A DNA stretch of 64,000 nucleotides from Methanolobus chelungpuianus (lineage in GTDB: Archaea > Halobacteriota > Methanosarcinia > Methanosarcinales > Methanosarcinaceae), in contig NZ_JTEO01000002.1 in NCBI RefSeq assembly GCF_024500045.1, positions 186,001-250,000 on the forward strand, written 5' to 3'. The notes under the pieces are model-generated. The model saw only the letters and a list, made by a program, of their open reading frames with translations. It had not been told where the DNA came from and did no database searches. The position numbers and the translations under genes were made by a program. Shown here one piece after another: positions 42,698 through 51,657 of this stretch. The number at the start of each line of letters is the position of its first letter. Position 1 is the stretch's first letter.

Positions 42698-43441
42698 TCA
42701 ATTATCTGTGATCATCTGTGCCACGTTGCGTTTAACAAGCACCTTAGCATTAAGGGCCGGCAGAACAACAACGTCTTCCGCACACAATGTATAATTGCGA
42801 TTGTCCATAGCCTTGAAAGTAGGCACGTTTTCCAGTATTCGCACAACAACGAATTCCTTATTTATATTACTTTTGGCTATCTGTTCTCTTTCGTCCTTTT
42901 CCTGAACCTCGGGAGCAGTGTCCGCAGTGGTACCGGCTTTCCCAGTAAAGGCTTCCGCTGCTGCATCTGAAGCTTCAGGAACATGTGCTGCCCTGCTCTC
43001 CCCGGATAGTGTACTCCCTGATGGGATATGTCCTTTTCCCTTCTCCTCTGCCGGGGATATGTGAGGATTGATAACAGGCTCAAGCATCTGCCTGCGCGCT
43101 GTGTTGATTGCTGAGAGCACAGCCTCATATACTTCCTTCTCCTGCGGAAGCAATTTCCCTATATCCTGTATGGTGGACTTGCTGGAAAAAGCATTGGTTG
43201 TGGCGCTGCCAATTATCTTTTTTATGCGGCGCATGAAAATAAGTTCCACGGAGGTGATAGCGTTCTGGAGCTCGTCTTCCAGTATCTTAGCTTCCACTGA
43301 ACGCGGGTTCTTCAGCCGTGATATCTCTTCCTCCAGTTCCTTGATGTATTCTTCCACCTTTTGATAGAAGTCTGTATTCATGGACTTAAGGGAAGAGCTT
43401 CTTTCCTCTCTCAGGGTATCGGTAAGCTCAGTGCGATCCAT
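42698..43441 (-). CDS. GINS complex subunit (Gins51/Gins15 type)
   Basis: A 247-residue replication protein of the CMG-like helicase complex (MCM, GINS, RecJ-like). The N-terminal helical A domain holds YIKELEEEISRLKNPRS, SVELIFMRRIKKIIGSA and LPQEKEVYEAVLSAI. A 60-residue Ala/Glu-rich linker follows, then the C-terminal B domain VVVRILENVPTFKAMDNRNYTL with LPALNAKVLVKR. The A-then-B order marks Gins51. ATG 43441 is chosen because GAGGTGTG precedes it; it overlaps the end of priS by 14 bases. Confidence 0.88.
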   Translation of the reverse strand: MDRTELTDTLREERSSSLKSMNTDFYQKVEEYIKELEEEISRLKNPRSVEAKILEDELQNAITSVELIFMRRIKKIIGSATTNAFSSKSTIQDIGKLLPQEKEVYEAVLSAINTARRQMLEPVINPHISPAEEKGKGHIPSGSTLSGESRAAHVPEASDAAAEAFTGKAGTTADTAPEVQEKDEREQIAKSNINKEFVVVRILENVPTFKAMDNRNYTLCAEDVVVLPALNAKVLVKRNVAQMITDN

Positions 43442-44660
43442 ATTCAGCCACACCTCTGCATATCAGGTACACAGCCGCATATTCCGGCACTTCCTGCACG
43501 CCTTCCTCTACCATGAGATCCTTTCCTTTCATCTGCACAGCAAAAGGCTTGATTGCTTTTATCTTTACCGATTTGTCCCCGAACACCACAGCATCGTTCA
43601 GGGGCTCGAAACCTTCAAGCTCGTCCATCTTTAGGGCAGTCACTTTCATCCCTGACTTGCCGTGAAGGGACCCGGGAAGGCGTATGAGGCGCTTTATGTC
43701 TGCGGTGACCGGCTCGTCAACCTGAGTATTCCCAAAATTTACTTTTGATTGATCTACAGCTTGGCTTATTAATTGATGAATTACATCTTGAAAATCGTCA
43801 ACGGGTCCAAAATCCAATCTCCCATATTTAATGATGTCTTGTAAAGCTGCTGAGCTTTTAGATATTCTCTTTAGTTCTTGAAATCTTTTGGATGTGCTTT
43901 TCCCAAATCCCTTTAAATCCCTCAGTTCTCGAAACATGTCCTTGTCAGGTTTCGTAGATTCAGATATCAGGTATTGGACAATATAATTTGCAATCCTTTT
44001 CCCCCACCCTGCTCCATTATTTCTTAAAATGTATTTATAAGGTACAGCTGTTTTACCTCTGAATGTTTCTGTACCACTTCCATGTTCTCCAACCATCCAT
44101 TCTTTACTATAGTGCATTTCGGGGCTAATTTTTCCACTAATATAATCAACGATCTCACGCCTTTCAGGGCTTTCAAGGGACAGCACCGAAGGATCGCTGA
44201 TATGAAAATGATATCCTCTCCCTCCTGAGAATACTGCATGTACGGCGCTCTCATCGAATCCGAAATCATTGATGAGGAAATCCAGCAGCTTGAGGGTTTC
44301 TTTTTTTCCTTTCTCCAGCATGTCGCCGTAGGAATTTATCTTGCCTGGGAGATGGTCCGAGTCTATATCGAATATCAGGTCTGCCTTAAGCCAGTTCTTC
44401 TCCTTCATCTTCGGGGCTCCCGGATACTCATAGTAGGCCACGGAGTAGTATGCATGGGCAGGCGCCATTCCCCTGAGGTAGTCATACAGTTCCCCCTCTG
44501 ACCCGAAGTCCCTGTGCCTTTTCATGAAAACGTCGTCTGCACTTCCGAACTCGATGAATCCCCATTCCCTTGAAGTGAACTCCGGCGGCAGTGTGAGTTG
44601 CGCCTGTGAGTAATATTCCTGGAATTTCGATACAATGAAAGCCCGTGTTTTATCATCCAT
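43428..44660 (-). CDS. priS: DNA primase small (catalytic) subunit PriS
   Basis: A 410-residue archaeo-eukaryotic primase that starts DNA strands with PriL. The catalytic Asp pair is in ADLIFDIDSDH, SGGRGYHFHI is the second metal/NTP motif, and RLPGSLHGKSGMKV is the third. The start at 44660 (MDDKTRAFIVSKF) fits the family; an in-frame extension to 44777 would overlap the next gene. The stretch about 43735-44160 is clearly AT-richer with different codon choice than both flanks, yet the frame is intact. This hints at recombination inside the gene. Confidence 0.92.
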   Translation of the reverse strand: MDDKTRAFIVSKFQEYYSQAQLTLPPEFTSREWGFIEFGSADDVFMKRHRDFGSEGELYDYLRGMAPAHAYYSVAYYEYPGAPKMKEKNWLKADLIFDIDSDHLPGKINSYGDMLEKGKKETLKLLDFLINDFGFDESAVHAVFSGGRGYHFHISDPSVLSLESPERREIVDYISGKISPEMHYSKEWMVGEHGSGTETFRGKTAVPYKYILRNNGAGWGKRIANYIVQYLISESTKPDKDMFRELRDLKGFGKSTSKRFQELKRISKSSAALQDIIKYGRLDFGPVDDFQDVIHQLISQAVDQSKVNFGNTQVDEPVTADIKRLIRLPGSLHGKSGMKVTALKMDELEGFEPLNDAVVFGDKSVKIKAIKPFAVQMKGKDLMVEEGVQEVPEYAAVYLICRGVAEYGSH

Positions 44661-44758
44661 ATGTACAGTTTTCTCCGGAAGTATGAAATTTTGCAGTAGT
44701 CCTAATTGACTTAATCCGTCATAAAACTTATAGTCTTCATTCGCATTATAGTTCCCGC

Positions 44759-46756
44759 ATGAAGCAGGAAATGACAAGTGCAGATGTTGCTGCTCTGGTG
44801 TTTGAACTGAGTTCGGGAGAGAACTCTATCATCGATTCAAAGATAGGCAAGATATACCAGCCTGCGCCCGATGAGCTGCGTATCAACCTCTTTGTTTATA
44901 ACAAGGGCAAGGACAATCTTGTCATTGAGGCAGGCAAACGTGCCCACATGAGCGAGCACATACTTGAGAGCCCCAAGATACCGCAGTCTTTTCCCATGCT
45001 TTTGAGAAAACATGTGATGGCAGGCCGCATCACCTATGTGAAACAGTACGATTTTGACAGGATCATTGAGATCGGCATGGTCCGCGGCGGCGTTGAGACA
45101 ATACTCGTTGCAGAGCTCTTCTCCCCTGGCAATATAGTCCTGCTGGACTCGGAACGCAAGATCATCCTTCCCATGAGGCCAGTGACTTTCAGGGGCAGAA
45201 GGATAAGGAGTGGAGAGGTCTACCAGTATCCTGAGGCCCAGCTTAGCCCTGTGGATGCAGGCGAGAAGGACCTGGAGGCCGTGTTCTCGTCCTCGGATTC
45301 GGATGTGGTGCGCACCATAGCCACCAGGTTCAACCTGGGAGGCACCCTGGCAGAAGAGGTATGCCTCAGGGCCGGGATCGATAAGAACACTCCTGCGAGG
45401 GACATGGGCATTGAAGGTGTTGTACGCATTGCAGGCTCGATGCGGGAACTGTTCTCCCCGCTCACAAAGGGAGAGCTCAGCCCGTATATCGTTAAAAAGG
45501 AAATAAAGGGTGAGACCAGGCCGGTCGATGTAGCCCCGTTTGAACTCAGATCACATGCAGGTCTTGAGAAAGAAGCCTTCCCCTCCTTTAACAAAGCCCT
45601 TGATGCATTTTTCGGCAAAAGGTCTGCTGAGGGGGTCACCCAGGTAGTTGAGGCTGTAAAGAAGGAAAAGGTGGATGTTTTTGAAAGGCGCCTGAAAAAG
45701 CAGGAGGAAGCCATAGAGAACTTCGGCAGGGACGCTGAAAGACAGGTGGAAGTGGCCGAGAAGATCTATGCCCATTACCAGGCTATAGAAACTGTCACCG
45801 GTGTCCTCGAGAGCGCCCGGCAGAAGGGTTACTCGTGGGACGAGATAAGGTCCATTCTCAAGAAGGCAAAGGACACGGTCCCCGCGGCAAAGGCCATATC
45901 GAGCATCGACCCGGCCACGGGTAAGATGGTGCTTGACCTTGATGGCACGAAGGCCACCATTGACCTGAAGCTGACGATCCCGCAGAATGCCCAGTCATAC
46001 TATGAGAAGGCCAAAAAGCTGGCCAGGAAGAAGGAAGGTGCATTGAAGGCTATTGAAGATACCAGGGCGGCCATGCAGAAGAGGGAAAAGAAGGCAGTTT
46101 CCGACGGCAGGCGCAAGGCCCACATGAAAAAGCACTGGTACGACCGCTTCAGATGGTTCTATTCATCCGAGGGTTTCCTTGTAGTGGGCGGAAGGGATGC
46201 GGAAACGAACGAGGAGCTCGTAAAGAAGTACATGGACAAGAGCGATATAGTCTTCCACACCCAGGACCCTGGCGCACCCATGACCGTAATAAAAGCTCAG
46301 GGCAAGCCTGTGACCGAACAGACCCTGACGGAGGCCGCACAGTTCGTAGTATCCTATTCCAGCATCTGGAAGTCCGGCCAGTTCAGCGGGGATTGCTACT
46401 GGGTCCTGCCCGGGCAGGTCTCAAAGACTCCCGAATCAGGCGAGTATGTGAAAAAGGGTGCTTTCATCATCCGCGGTGAGCGTAACTACTTCCGTGATGT
46501 CCCCGTGGGAGCGGCTGTTGCCCTGGAGCTTGGGGCGGAGACACGCGTCATAGGAGGTCCGGTGTCAGCAGTAAGGCAGCACGGGCAGCACGTCATAGAA
46601 CTGACTCCCGGGAAGTTCAACCAGAACGATATAGCGAAAAAGATCTACAAGGTGTATGTTGATCGGCTCAAGGAAGTCAACTTCGTCAAGCAGATAGCTT
46701 CGCCTGACAGGATTGCCATGATGCTTCCCCCGGGTGAGTCCGATATTAAAGCATAA
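44759..46756 (+). CDS. rqcH: RqcH/NEMF-family ribosome quality control factor
   Basis: A 665-residue NFACT protein that binds stalled large subunits and, in bacteria and eukaryotes, directs C-terminal tailing of the nascent chain. It has the NFACT-N domain from the start (MTSADVAALVFELSSGENSI, FELRS), a long coiled coil about 300-440 with the helical hairpin YAHYQAIETVTGVLESARQKGYS, and NFACT-R from about 460 (KKHWYDRFRWFYSSEGFLVVGGRDA, DIVFHTQDPGAP). The gene starts divergently from priS; their coding parts do not overlap if priS begins at 44660. It precedes pelota by 97 bases, a natural pair. Confidence 0.92.
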   Translation: MKQEMTSADVAALVFELSSGENSIIDSKIGKIYQPAPDELRINLFVYNKGKDNLVIEAGKRAHMSEHILESPKIPQSFPMLLRKHVMAGRITYVKQYDFDRIIEIGMVRGGVETILVAELFSPGNIVLLDSERKIILPMRPVTFRGRRIRSGEVYQYPEAQLSPVDAGEKDLEAVFSSSDSDVVRTIATRFNLGGTLAEEVCLRAGIDKNTPARDMGIEGVVRIAGSMRELFSPLTKGELSPYIVKKEIKGETRPVDVAPFELRSHAGLEKEAFPSFNKALDAFFGKRSAEGVTQVVEAVKKEKVDVFERRLKKQEEAIENFGRDAERQVEVAEKIYAHYQAIETVTGVLESARQKGYSWDEIRSILKKAKDTVPAAKAISSIDPATGKMVLDLDGTKATIDLKLTIPQNAQSYYEKAKKLARKKEGALKAIEDTRAAMQKREKKAVSDGRRKAHMKKHWYDRFRWFYSSEGFLVVGGRDAETNEELVKKYMDKSDIVFHTQDPGAPMTVIKAQGKPVTEQTLTEAAQFVVSYSSIWKSGQFSGDCYWVLPGQVSKTPESGEYVKKGAFIIRGERNYFRDVPVGAAVALELGAETRVIGGPVSAVRQHGQHVIELTPGKFNQNDIAKKIYKVYVDRLKEVNFVKQIASPDRIAMMLPPGESDIKA

Positions 46757-46853
46757 TGTCTTTAATATCTCCCTTGCCCATTACTCTATGATTAGTTCTG
46801 AATGCCAGGATACTTGATACCAAATTGCTATAATATGATCAGCAGGTGCTGCG

Positions 46854-47894
46854 ATGCGTGTCACAAACAGAAGTATGAGGGGCCGTGAAGGCGAAATATC
46901 CGTAACAGCTGAAACTCTTGATGACCTGTGGCATCTGAAGTACATAATAGAGAACGGTGACCTGGTATTTGCCCTGACGAAAAGGAAGGCTGACACCGCA
47001 AGTGATAAGCTGAGGCCGGAGAAGGCAGAGAAGGTGAATGTGCGGCTTGGCCTGAGGGTTGAGGGCCTGGAGTTCCACAGGTTTTCCAACAGGCTGAGGA
47101 TACACGGGGTCATTGAGCAGGGCATGGATGCGGGGCAGCACCATACGTTCAATGTTGAGGAAGGCACGAACCTGTCCATTATCAAGACATGGAAAAAGGA
47201 TCAGCTTGAGCGCATAGATGAGGCGGAGGCAGCCTCAAAGCGTCCCAAGGTTGTGCTGGTCGCTGTGGAGGAGGGTGATGCGGATATCGGTCTTGTGCGC
47301 CATTACGGTATAGAGATGTACTCCCACATCTGCCAGTCCTCAGGTAAGGGGGAGGGTTCCCTCAGGGATGTATTCTTCCACGAGATAGTGGAGAAGCTCG
47401 TGACTGCAGCTCCTGGTTCCGAGGCTATAGTCGTTTCGGGCCCCGGATTCACGAAAGAGGATTTCATCAAGTATCTGCAGTCCAAGCAGCCTGAACTTGC
47501 TTCAAGGGCACTGGTCGAGGATACCTCGTCCATCGGGATGTCCGGTTTCCAGGAGGTTCTCCGAAGAGGTGCTGTGGACAGGATAACCGAGGAATCCCGG
47601 ATAGCCAGGGAGTCCACCCTTATGGATGAACTGCTCAGGGAGATCGCTGTACAGGGAAAGGCTGCCTATGGGATAGAAGAGGTCAGGGCTGCCCAGGATT
47701 ACGGTTCAATAGAGACGCTGCTGGTGGCTGACGAGTTCCTGCGTGAGGAAAGGGAAAAAGGGGATATCGATTCTTTCCTGCAGTCGGTGGAGCATTCCCA
47801 GGGAAGGATAGTGATATTCAGTACGATTTTCGAGCCGGGTCACAAGCTTCTCGCACTCGGGGGCATTGCTGCGCTCCTGCGGTTCAGGATATGA
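46854..47894 (+). CDS. pelA: Pelota, ribosome rescue factor (aPelota)
   Basis: A 346-residue eRF1-like protein that with aABCE1 splits stalled ribosomes and in archaea also serves as release and rescue partner of aEF1-alpha. The N-terminal domain (1-130) holds ETLDDLWHLKYIIENGDLV and VEGLEFHRFSNRLRIHGVIEQGMD. The central eRF1-2-like domain (VVLVAVEEGDADIGLV) lacks the GGQ motif, as expected for Pelota, and the C-terminal domain holds KAAYGIEEVRAAQDYGSIETLLVADEFL and EPGHKLLALGGIAALLRF. The ATTGCTATAATATG stretch near 46827-46840 can serve as its promoter. Confidence 0.94.
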   Translation: MRVTNRSMRGREGEISVTAETLDDLWHLKYIIENGDLVFALTKRKADTASDKLRPEKAEKVNVRLGLRVEGLEFHRFSNRLRIHGVIEQGMDAGQHHTFNVEEGTNLSIIKTWKKDQLERIDEAEAASKRPKVVLVAVEEGDADIGLVRHYGIEMYSHICQSSGKGEGSLRDVFFHEIVEKLVTAAPGSEAIVVSGPGFTKEDFIKYLQSKQPELASRALVEDTSSIGMSGFQEVLRRGAVDRITEESRIARESTLMDELLREIAVQGKAAYGIEEVRAAQDYGSIETLLVADEFLREEREKGDIDSFLQSVEHSQGRIVIFSTIFEPGHKLLALGGIAALLRFRI

Positions 47895-48436
47895 TCCGGT
47901 GTTCATAGCCAGTGGACATACTCACTGCCTGACGGGACTTCCATACTCTGTCTGGTCCCTCTGCATCGTCACCGAGACTTATGTATTTATTTAACAGTGC
48001 TTAATAAACTTTTCGGGTAGGTTGTGCATGAATCATTCACAAATGGCGCAGACAGAAGAATTTATCGATTTATATTTATCTCTCTATATTATCTTTTTAT
48101 AATAAAGAGTTATATTGAGCTTTTTTTTAAATCAGAGCGGCTATTTCATCTTAAGGTCGTATTGAATCCCTATGGTGACTCAAATACGCAAAAGGGCTTA
48201 TTAAGTCCGCTTCATGTTCAGGTAACGAACAAAAAGGATATATACTACTCTGCCAAAGTCCTTATCAGGAGGTGTAAATGGTAGAATTGGTGATAGACAC
48301 TTAGTGATACTAATAAGCATAATAAAATTACAGCATTTGCAGGTTGTTTGTTTTACAGACCTTTGATGTCAGTTATATCTGAATTATCAGTAATTGATAG
48401 TAATTATTGAAAAATATGTTAGGGAAGTGATTAACT
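47895..48436. other. 542-base gap before the acetate transporter
   Basis: AT-rich DNA with no convincing long gene. An 86-codon frame at 48024-48284 has an odd Tyr/Ile/Phe-rich composition and no family resemblance, so I reject it. The right part holds a TATA-like GGATATATACT (about 48238-48248) and a perfect Shine-Dalgarno site before an eight-codon frame. This looks like the leader of the transporter gene. Confidence 0.5.
48278..48304 (+). CDS. Possible 8-residue leader peptide upstream of the acetate transporter
   Basis: AGGAGGTG at 48267-48274, complementary to the 16S rRNA tail, is placed three bases before ATG 48278, which opens MVELVIDT and stops at 48304. A TATA-like box about 25 bases upstream of 48265 would start the transcript just before it. 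Such a perfect ribosome site on an eight-codon frame, 132 bases before the structural gene, suggests a regulatory leader, though it may be chance. Confidence 0.35.
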   Translation: MVELVIDT

Positions 48437-49009
48437 ATGGATGGAGAAGTAATTATAAAAGACAGGACTGCAAGCCCGGCAGCAACAGGTTTCTACGGAC
48501 TGGGTTTCGCAGCAACATTTGCAGGTCTTCTGAACATGGGCATGTTCAGTGACGCACTGGTAGTAATTGCAATGGCAATATTCCTCGGAGGATTCTCCGA
48601 ACTGATCGCAGGCTGGCAGCTATGGAAGAAAGGAGACACCTTTGGTGGCACAGCGTTCACAATCTTCGGTCTCTGGTGGCTCGGTTTCTCATACATCAAC
48701 CTTGCTCCTGCAGGTCTCTGGGGTGCTCCGTTGGAAGCTGCAAGTGCAACCTCTATGGGATTCTTCACCCTCATATGGGGCATTATTGCAACCTTACTGA
48801 CAATAGTCACACTTAAGATCGGTGTAAAAGGGATCATCCTTGTATTCATACTGCTTGACCTGACTTTCTTCAGCCTTGCAGCTGTGTTCTTCGGAGTACT
48901 GCCACTGGTCGTTGCAGGAGCAATAACCCTCCTCGTCGGTCTTGCAGCACTCTACCTTGCAACTGCACTGGTCATGGACGAAGTCGGCAAGATCAAGATC
49001 TGGTACTAA
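48437..49009 (+). CDS. Acetate/succinate transporter (AceTr, YaaH/GPR1 family)
   Basis: A 190-residue membrane protein with six helices. The family marks are SPAATGFYGLGFAATF near the start (NPAPLGL-like), LGGFSELIAGWQLWKKGDTFGGTAF, and FGLWWLGFSYINL. Homologues take up or export acetate with protons. In a methanogen it could import acetate for carbon or methane, or release it. GGGAAGTGAT lies before the ATG. The alternating hydrophobic segments and length are typical, but the direction of transport cannot be told. Confidence 0.88.
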   Translation: MDGEVIIKDRTASPAATGFYGLGFAATFAGLLNMGMFSDALVVIAMAIFLGGFSELIAGWQLWKKGDTFGGTAFTIFGLWWLGFSYINLAPAGLWGAPLEAASATSMGFFTLIWGIIATLLTIVTLKIGVKGIILVFILLDLTFFSLAAVFFGVLPLVVAGAITLLVGLAALYLATALVMDEVGKIKIWY

Positions 49010-49031
49010 AAGCAAAGAGCATTGTAAAAGT

Positions 49032-49061
49032 CCGGCATTCAGCCGGCAATTTTTTTCTTTT
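49032..49061. terminator. Hairpin plus oligo-T terminator after the acetate transporter
   Basis: CCGGC-ATTCA-GCCGG at 49032-49046 is followed by CAA, seven T, C and four T. It lies between the converging transporter and dacZ genes and would end the transporter transcript. Confidence 0.75.
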
Positions 49062-49075
49062 AAAATACTATACTG

Positions 49076-49948
49076 TTATTGGAAGCACTTTGCCCTTTCC
49101 GTTGACTCTATGGCCATGAGCTCCTTTCCGTCCATGTAGACGTGAATGACTCCGCCGGATTCCGAGACCGTGATAGCTATGGAGACGGTGTCCCTGCTTA
49201 TGGCGGCTGCCGAGACGTGCCTCCCTCCAAGGCCCTTGTCCAGCCTGATGTCTCTGGCATCCACATCCAGGTACCTTCCTGCGGCCTCCATCTTCCCGTC
49301 CTCGGATATCACGAACACGCCGTCAAGCTGTGCAAACTCCTTTACGGATTCCCAGTTGTTGCGGTTAAGGACATCTCTGTCCTCGTCCCTGTGACCTGCA
49401 TAAGGGTTGAGGATTATCTGGTGTGAACGGATCATGACTTCCTCTACGTCTCCCAGGATGAACGCCGTGCCCACCTGCTTTCCCTCTCTGCCCATGTTGG
49501 CTATATCAAAGGCGATCTTCAGCACTGCCTGCATCACATCAGGCTGAACTCTCTCCTCACAGGTCTTCAAAGCTTTCACCAACGGGTTCTCTCCCAGGTC
49601 ATGAACGACAATGGCGCTGGAATCTGCAGTTTCTATAATCCCCACAACAAGACCCTCCTTCAGTTCGCCAAGCATATGCTCGACAGCAGATATATTCTCT
49701 ATCTGGTCTATCCTGCCGGTAGCCTGCTGTGCTATCCTGTCAGTGATCTCTTTGAGCTTCTCTTCCCTGCCCTTACTGGTTGCGACCAGGTGATCTATGA
49801 TGCTCTTTGGGCGGCGGGATGTAAAGAAGACAGGTACTTCCGTTCTGACATCGTTCTGGTCGACATCACCTGAAATTATAATGGCGGTGGATCCCAAATC
49901 CTCAGCAAGTCTGATTGCCGCTTTTACAACTGATCTGATATTGTCCAT
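49076..49948 (-). CDS. dacZ: Diadenylate cyclase DacZ (c-di-AMP synthase)
   Basis: A 290-residue archaeal cyclase that joins two ATP into c-di-AMP, a second messenger linked to osmolyte and potassium control in archaea. An N-terminal regulatory half (1-200) is followed by the DAC domain with LDGVFVISEDG (DGA motif, here DGV at 209-211), AAGRYLDVD and GLGGRHVSAAAIS (the RHR motif reads RHV at 243-245). It ends TVSIAITVSESGGVIHVYMDG. Start 49948 is chosen for the GAGGGG just before it; an in-frame extension to 50032 looks artificial. Confidence 0.85.
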   Translation of the reverse strand: MDNIRSVVKAAIRLAEDLGSTAIIISGDVDQNDVRTEVPVFFTSRRPKSIIDHLVATSKGREEKLKEITDRIAQQATGRIDQIENISAVEHMLGELKEGLVVGIIETADSSAIVVHDLGENPLVKALKTCEERVQPDVMQAVLKIAFDIANMGREGKQVGTAFILGDVEEVMIRSHQIILNPYAGHRDEDRDVLNRNNWESVKEFAQLDGVFVISEDGKMEAAGRYLDVDARDIRLDKGLGGRHVSAAAISRDTVSIAITVSESGGVIHVYMDGKELMAIESTERAKCFQ

Positions 49949-50072
49949 TTTTCCCCTCAGTGATGTCGTTTTGAACCACTTATATATAATATCTCCCATT
50001 ATAAATAAAAACTTGTCTCCCAGCGCCAACAATTTAAGTCACTGCATCAAATGAATATAGGTGATTGGTTTG

Positions 50073-50615
50073 GTGAGGACCTTTATTGCAGTGGACCTTC
50101 CGGAGGAGTTGCGTTCAAGGATCGCGCAAATACAGTCCAGATTCGATGATTTCAAGTTTAAGCTAGTGGATCCCTCTCTTGTCCATATTACCATGAAGTT
50201 CCTTGGGGAAGTGCCCGAAGAACAGATAGGTGACATTGCAAAAGTTATGGATGGGATCTCATATGCTCCTTTTGAAGTATCCCTTCGTGGAGTGGGAGCG
50301 TTTCCCAAGCCAAAGTTCGCAAAAGTTGTCTGGATTGGCTGTGAAGGAAACTTCGATGGACTGCACCGTCTTGTCGAGGAGTCGCTATCGCCGTTTGGTT
50401 TCAGGAAAGACGCTCATGACTTTAATGCCCATGCAACTCTGGCAAGGGTAAAGTACCTTCCAAAAAAGAATAAGGAAAAGTTCCTTCAGTTGATCGAGGA
50501 GCTGAAGGACATCGAGATCGGAACCATGCAGGCGGATTCTATACGGCTCAAAAGGAGCACGCTTACCCCGGAAGGCCCTCTTTATGATACACTTCACGAG
50601 GTCCGGCTGAAGTAA
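50073..50615 (+). CDS. thpR: RNA 2',3'-cyclic phosphodiesterase ThpR (2H family)
   Basis: A 180-residue 2H phosphoesterase, also called 2'-5' RNA ligase. The two HxT motifs are HITM (in SLVHITMKFLGEV) and HATL (in FNAHATLARVKYL). The N-terminal RTFIAVDLPEEL is typical. AGGTGAT at 50057-50063 supports a start at GTG 50073 or TTG 50070 rather than GTG 50061, which overlaps the site. Its cellular RNA substrate in archaea is not settled; tRNA-processing intermediates are one idea. Confidence 0.9.
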   Translation: MRTFIAVDLPEELRSRIAQIQSRFDDFKFKLVDPSLVHITMKFLGEVPEEQIGDIAKVMDGISYAPFEVSLRGVGAFPKPKFAKVVWIGCEGNFDGLHRLVEESLSPFGFRKDAHDFNAHATLARVKYLPKKNKEKFLQLIEELKDIEIGTMQADSIRLKRSTLTPEGPLYDTLHEVRLK

Positions 50616-50637
50616 GCTCTCCCAATTATATTCTCTT

Positions 50638-51657
50638 TCACTGGTTCTCGTATTGTGAGAATCCGCTTGAGCGGATTATCCTCTTATCTGCAGTGATTAT
50701 AAGGCACTCCACTCCTTCAAGTTTTTCTATCATTTCCATTCCGTCCTCTTCGCCCATGACGAACAGTGCTGTCGCAAAGGCATCAGCATCCATGGCGCTG
50801 CCTGCAATAACAGTTGAGCTCATGAGGCTCTGTGAGGGATATCCTGTCCGCGGGTCGGATATATGGGAGACTTTTGCTGCCTCGTTGAAATAGCGTTCGT
50901 AGTTGCCGCTTGTTGCAACTGCCACGTCCTCAATGTCCATCACTGCGATCGCCTCTTCACTCTTCTCGGGATTCTGCAGTCCTACTTTCCAGGGAATGCC
51001 TCCTGCCTTTGTGCCTATATATCTCCCGTCTCCTCCGGCATTGACAAATCCTGACTCAATCCCATCCTCCAGGAGCGATTCAACCGCCAGGTCCACCGCA
51101 TATCCCTTTGCCACTCCTCCCAGGGTAAGCTTCATGCCTTCCTCAAGACTTATGTTCCTGTTCTCTATAGTGATGGCAGAATGGTTGACAAGCTTCAGGG
51201 TCTCATTGATCTCTTCTTCAGTGGGCGGTGCATTAGTGCTCCCGGGAATGAACTTGCTCTTCCACAGGTCCAGCAGCGGCTGTATGGAAATGTCAAAGGC
51301 TCCCTGGCTGCTCTCTGAATAATAGGCAGACCTGTTTATCACATAGGCGAGGTCCGGATTTGCATCTGTGATATATCCCTGTCGGTTAAGCACGCTCAGA
51401 TCGCTGCTATTATCATAGTTGTTCATAAGGGCATCCACATACTCTATTCTTCCAAATGCCTTGTCAATGGACTCATGTGCCAGCTCCTCGTCATGTCCGA
51501 GCACTGTGATAGTGACAGTCGTATCCATTATACTTCTGGTACTGCTATAGGTCTCCAGACTGCCCGGGCCCCCTTGGCCGGAAGAGGGTATATAGTTCAT
51601 AATAAGTAATGCCATAAAAGCCACTACTATGACAATGGCAACTGTTTTATACTTCAT
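50638..51657 (-). CDS. apbE: FAD:protein FMN transferase ApbE
   Basis: A 339-residue membrane-anchored enzyme (N-terminal helix at residues 6-23) facing outward, which attaches FMN to threonine in target proteins. The family segments are MDTTVTITVLGHD, NNYDNSSDLSVLNR, LTLGGVAKGYAVDLA, GFVNAGGDGRYIGTK, VATSGNYERYF, SHISDPRTGYP and AMDADAFATALFVMG. The gene is divergent from the MmcA-Rnf operon. RnfG (T166) and RnfD need this covalent flavin, so the context explains its presence. Confidence 0.92.
   Translation of the reverse strand: MKYKTVAIVIVVAFMALLIMNYIPSSGQGGPGSLETYSSTRSIMDTTVTITVLGHDEELAHESIDKAFGRIEYVDALMNNYDNSSDLSVLNRQGYITDANPDLAYVINRSAYYSESSQGAFDISIQPLLDLWKSKFIPGSTNAPPTEEEINETLKLVNHSAITIENRNISLEEGMKLTLGGVAKGYAVDLAVESLLEDGIESGFVNAGGDGRYIGTKAGGIPWKVGLQNPEKSEEAIAVMDIEDVAVATSGNYERYFNEAAKVSHISDPRTGYPSQSLMSSTVIAGSAMDADAFATALFVMGEEDGMEMIEKLEGVECLIITADKRIIRSSGFSQYENQ

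Noticed and set aside
44661-44777. 39-codon upstream extension of priS
   Set aside because: It would overlap rqcH and does not resemble primase; the family start fits ATG 44660.
48024-48284. An 86-codon open frame before the acetate transporter
   Set aside because: Composition is dominated by Tyr, Ile and Phe, no ribosome site precedes it, and it overlaps the likely promoter and leader.
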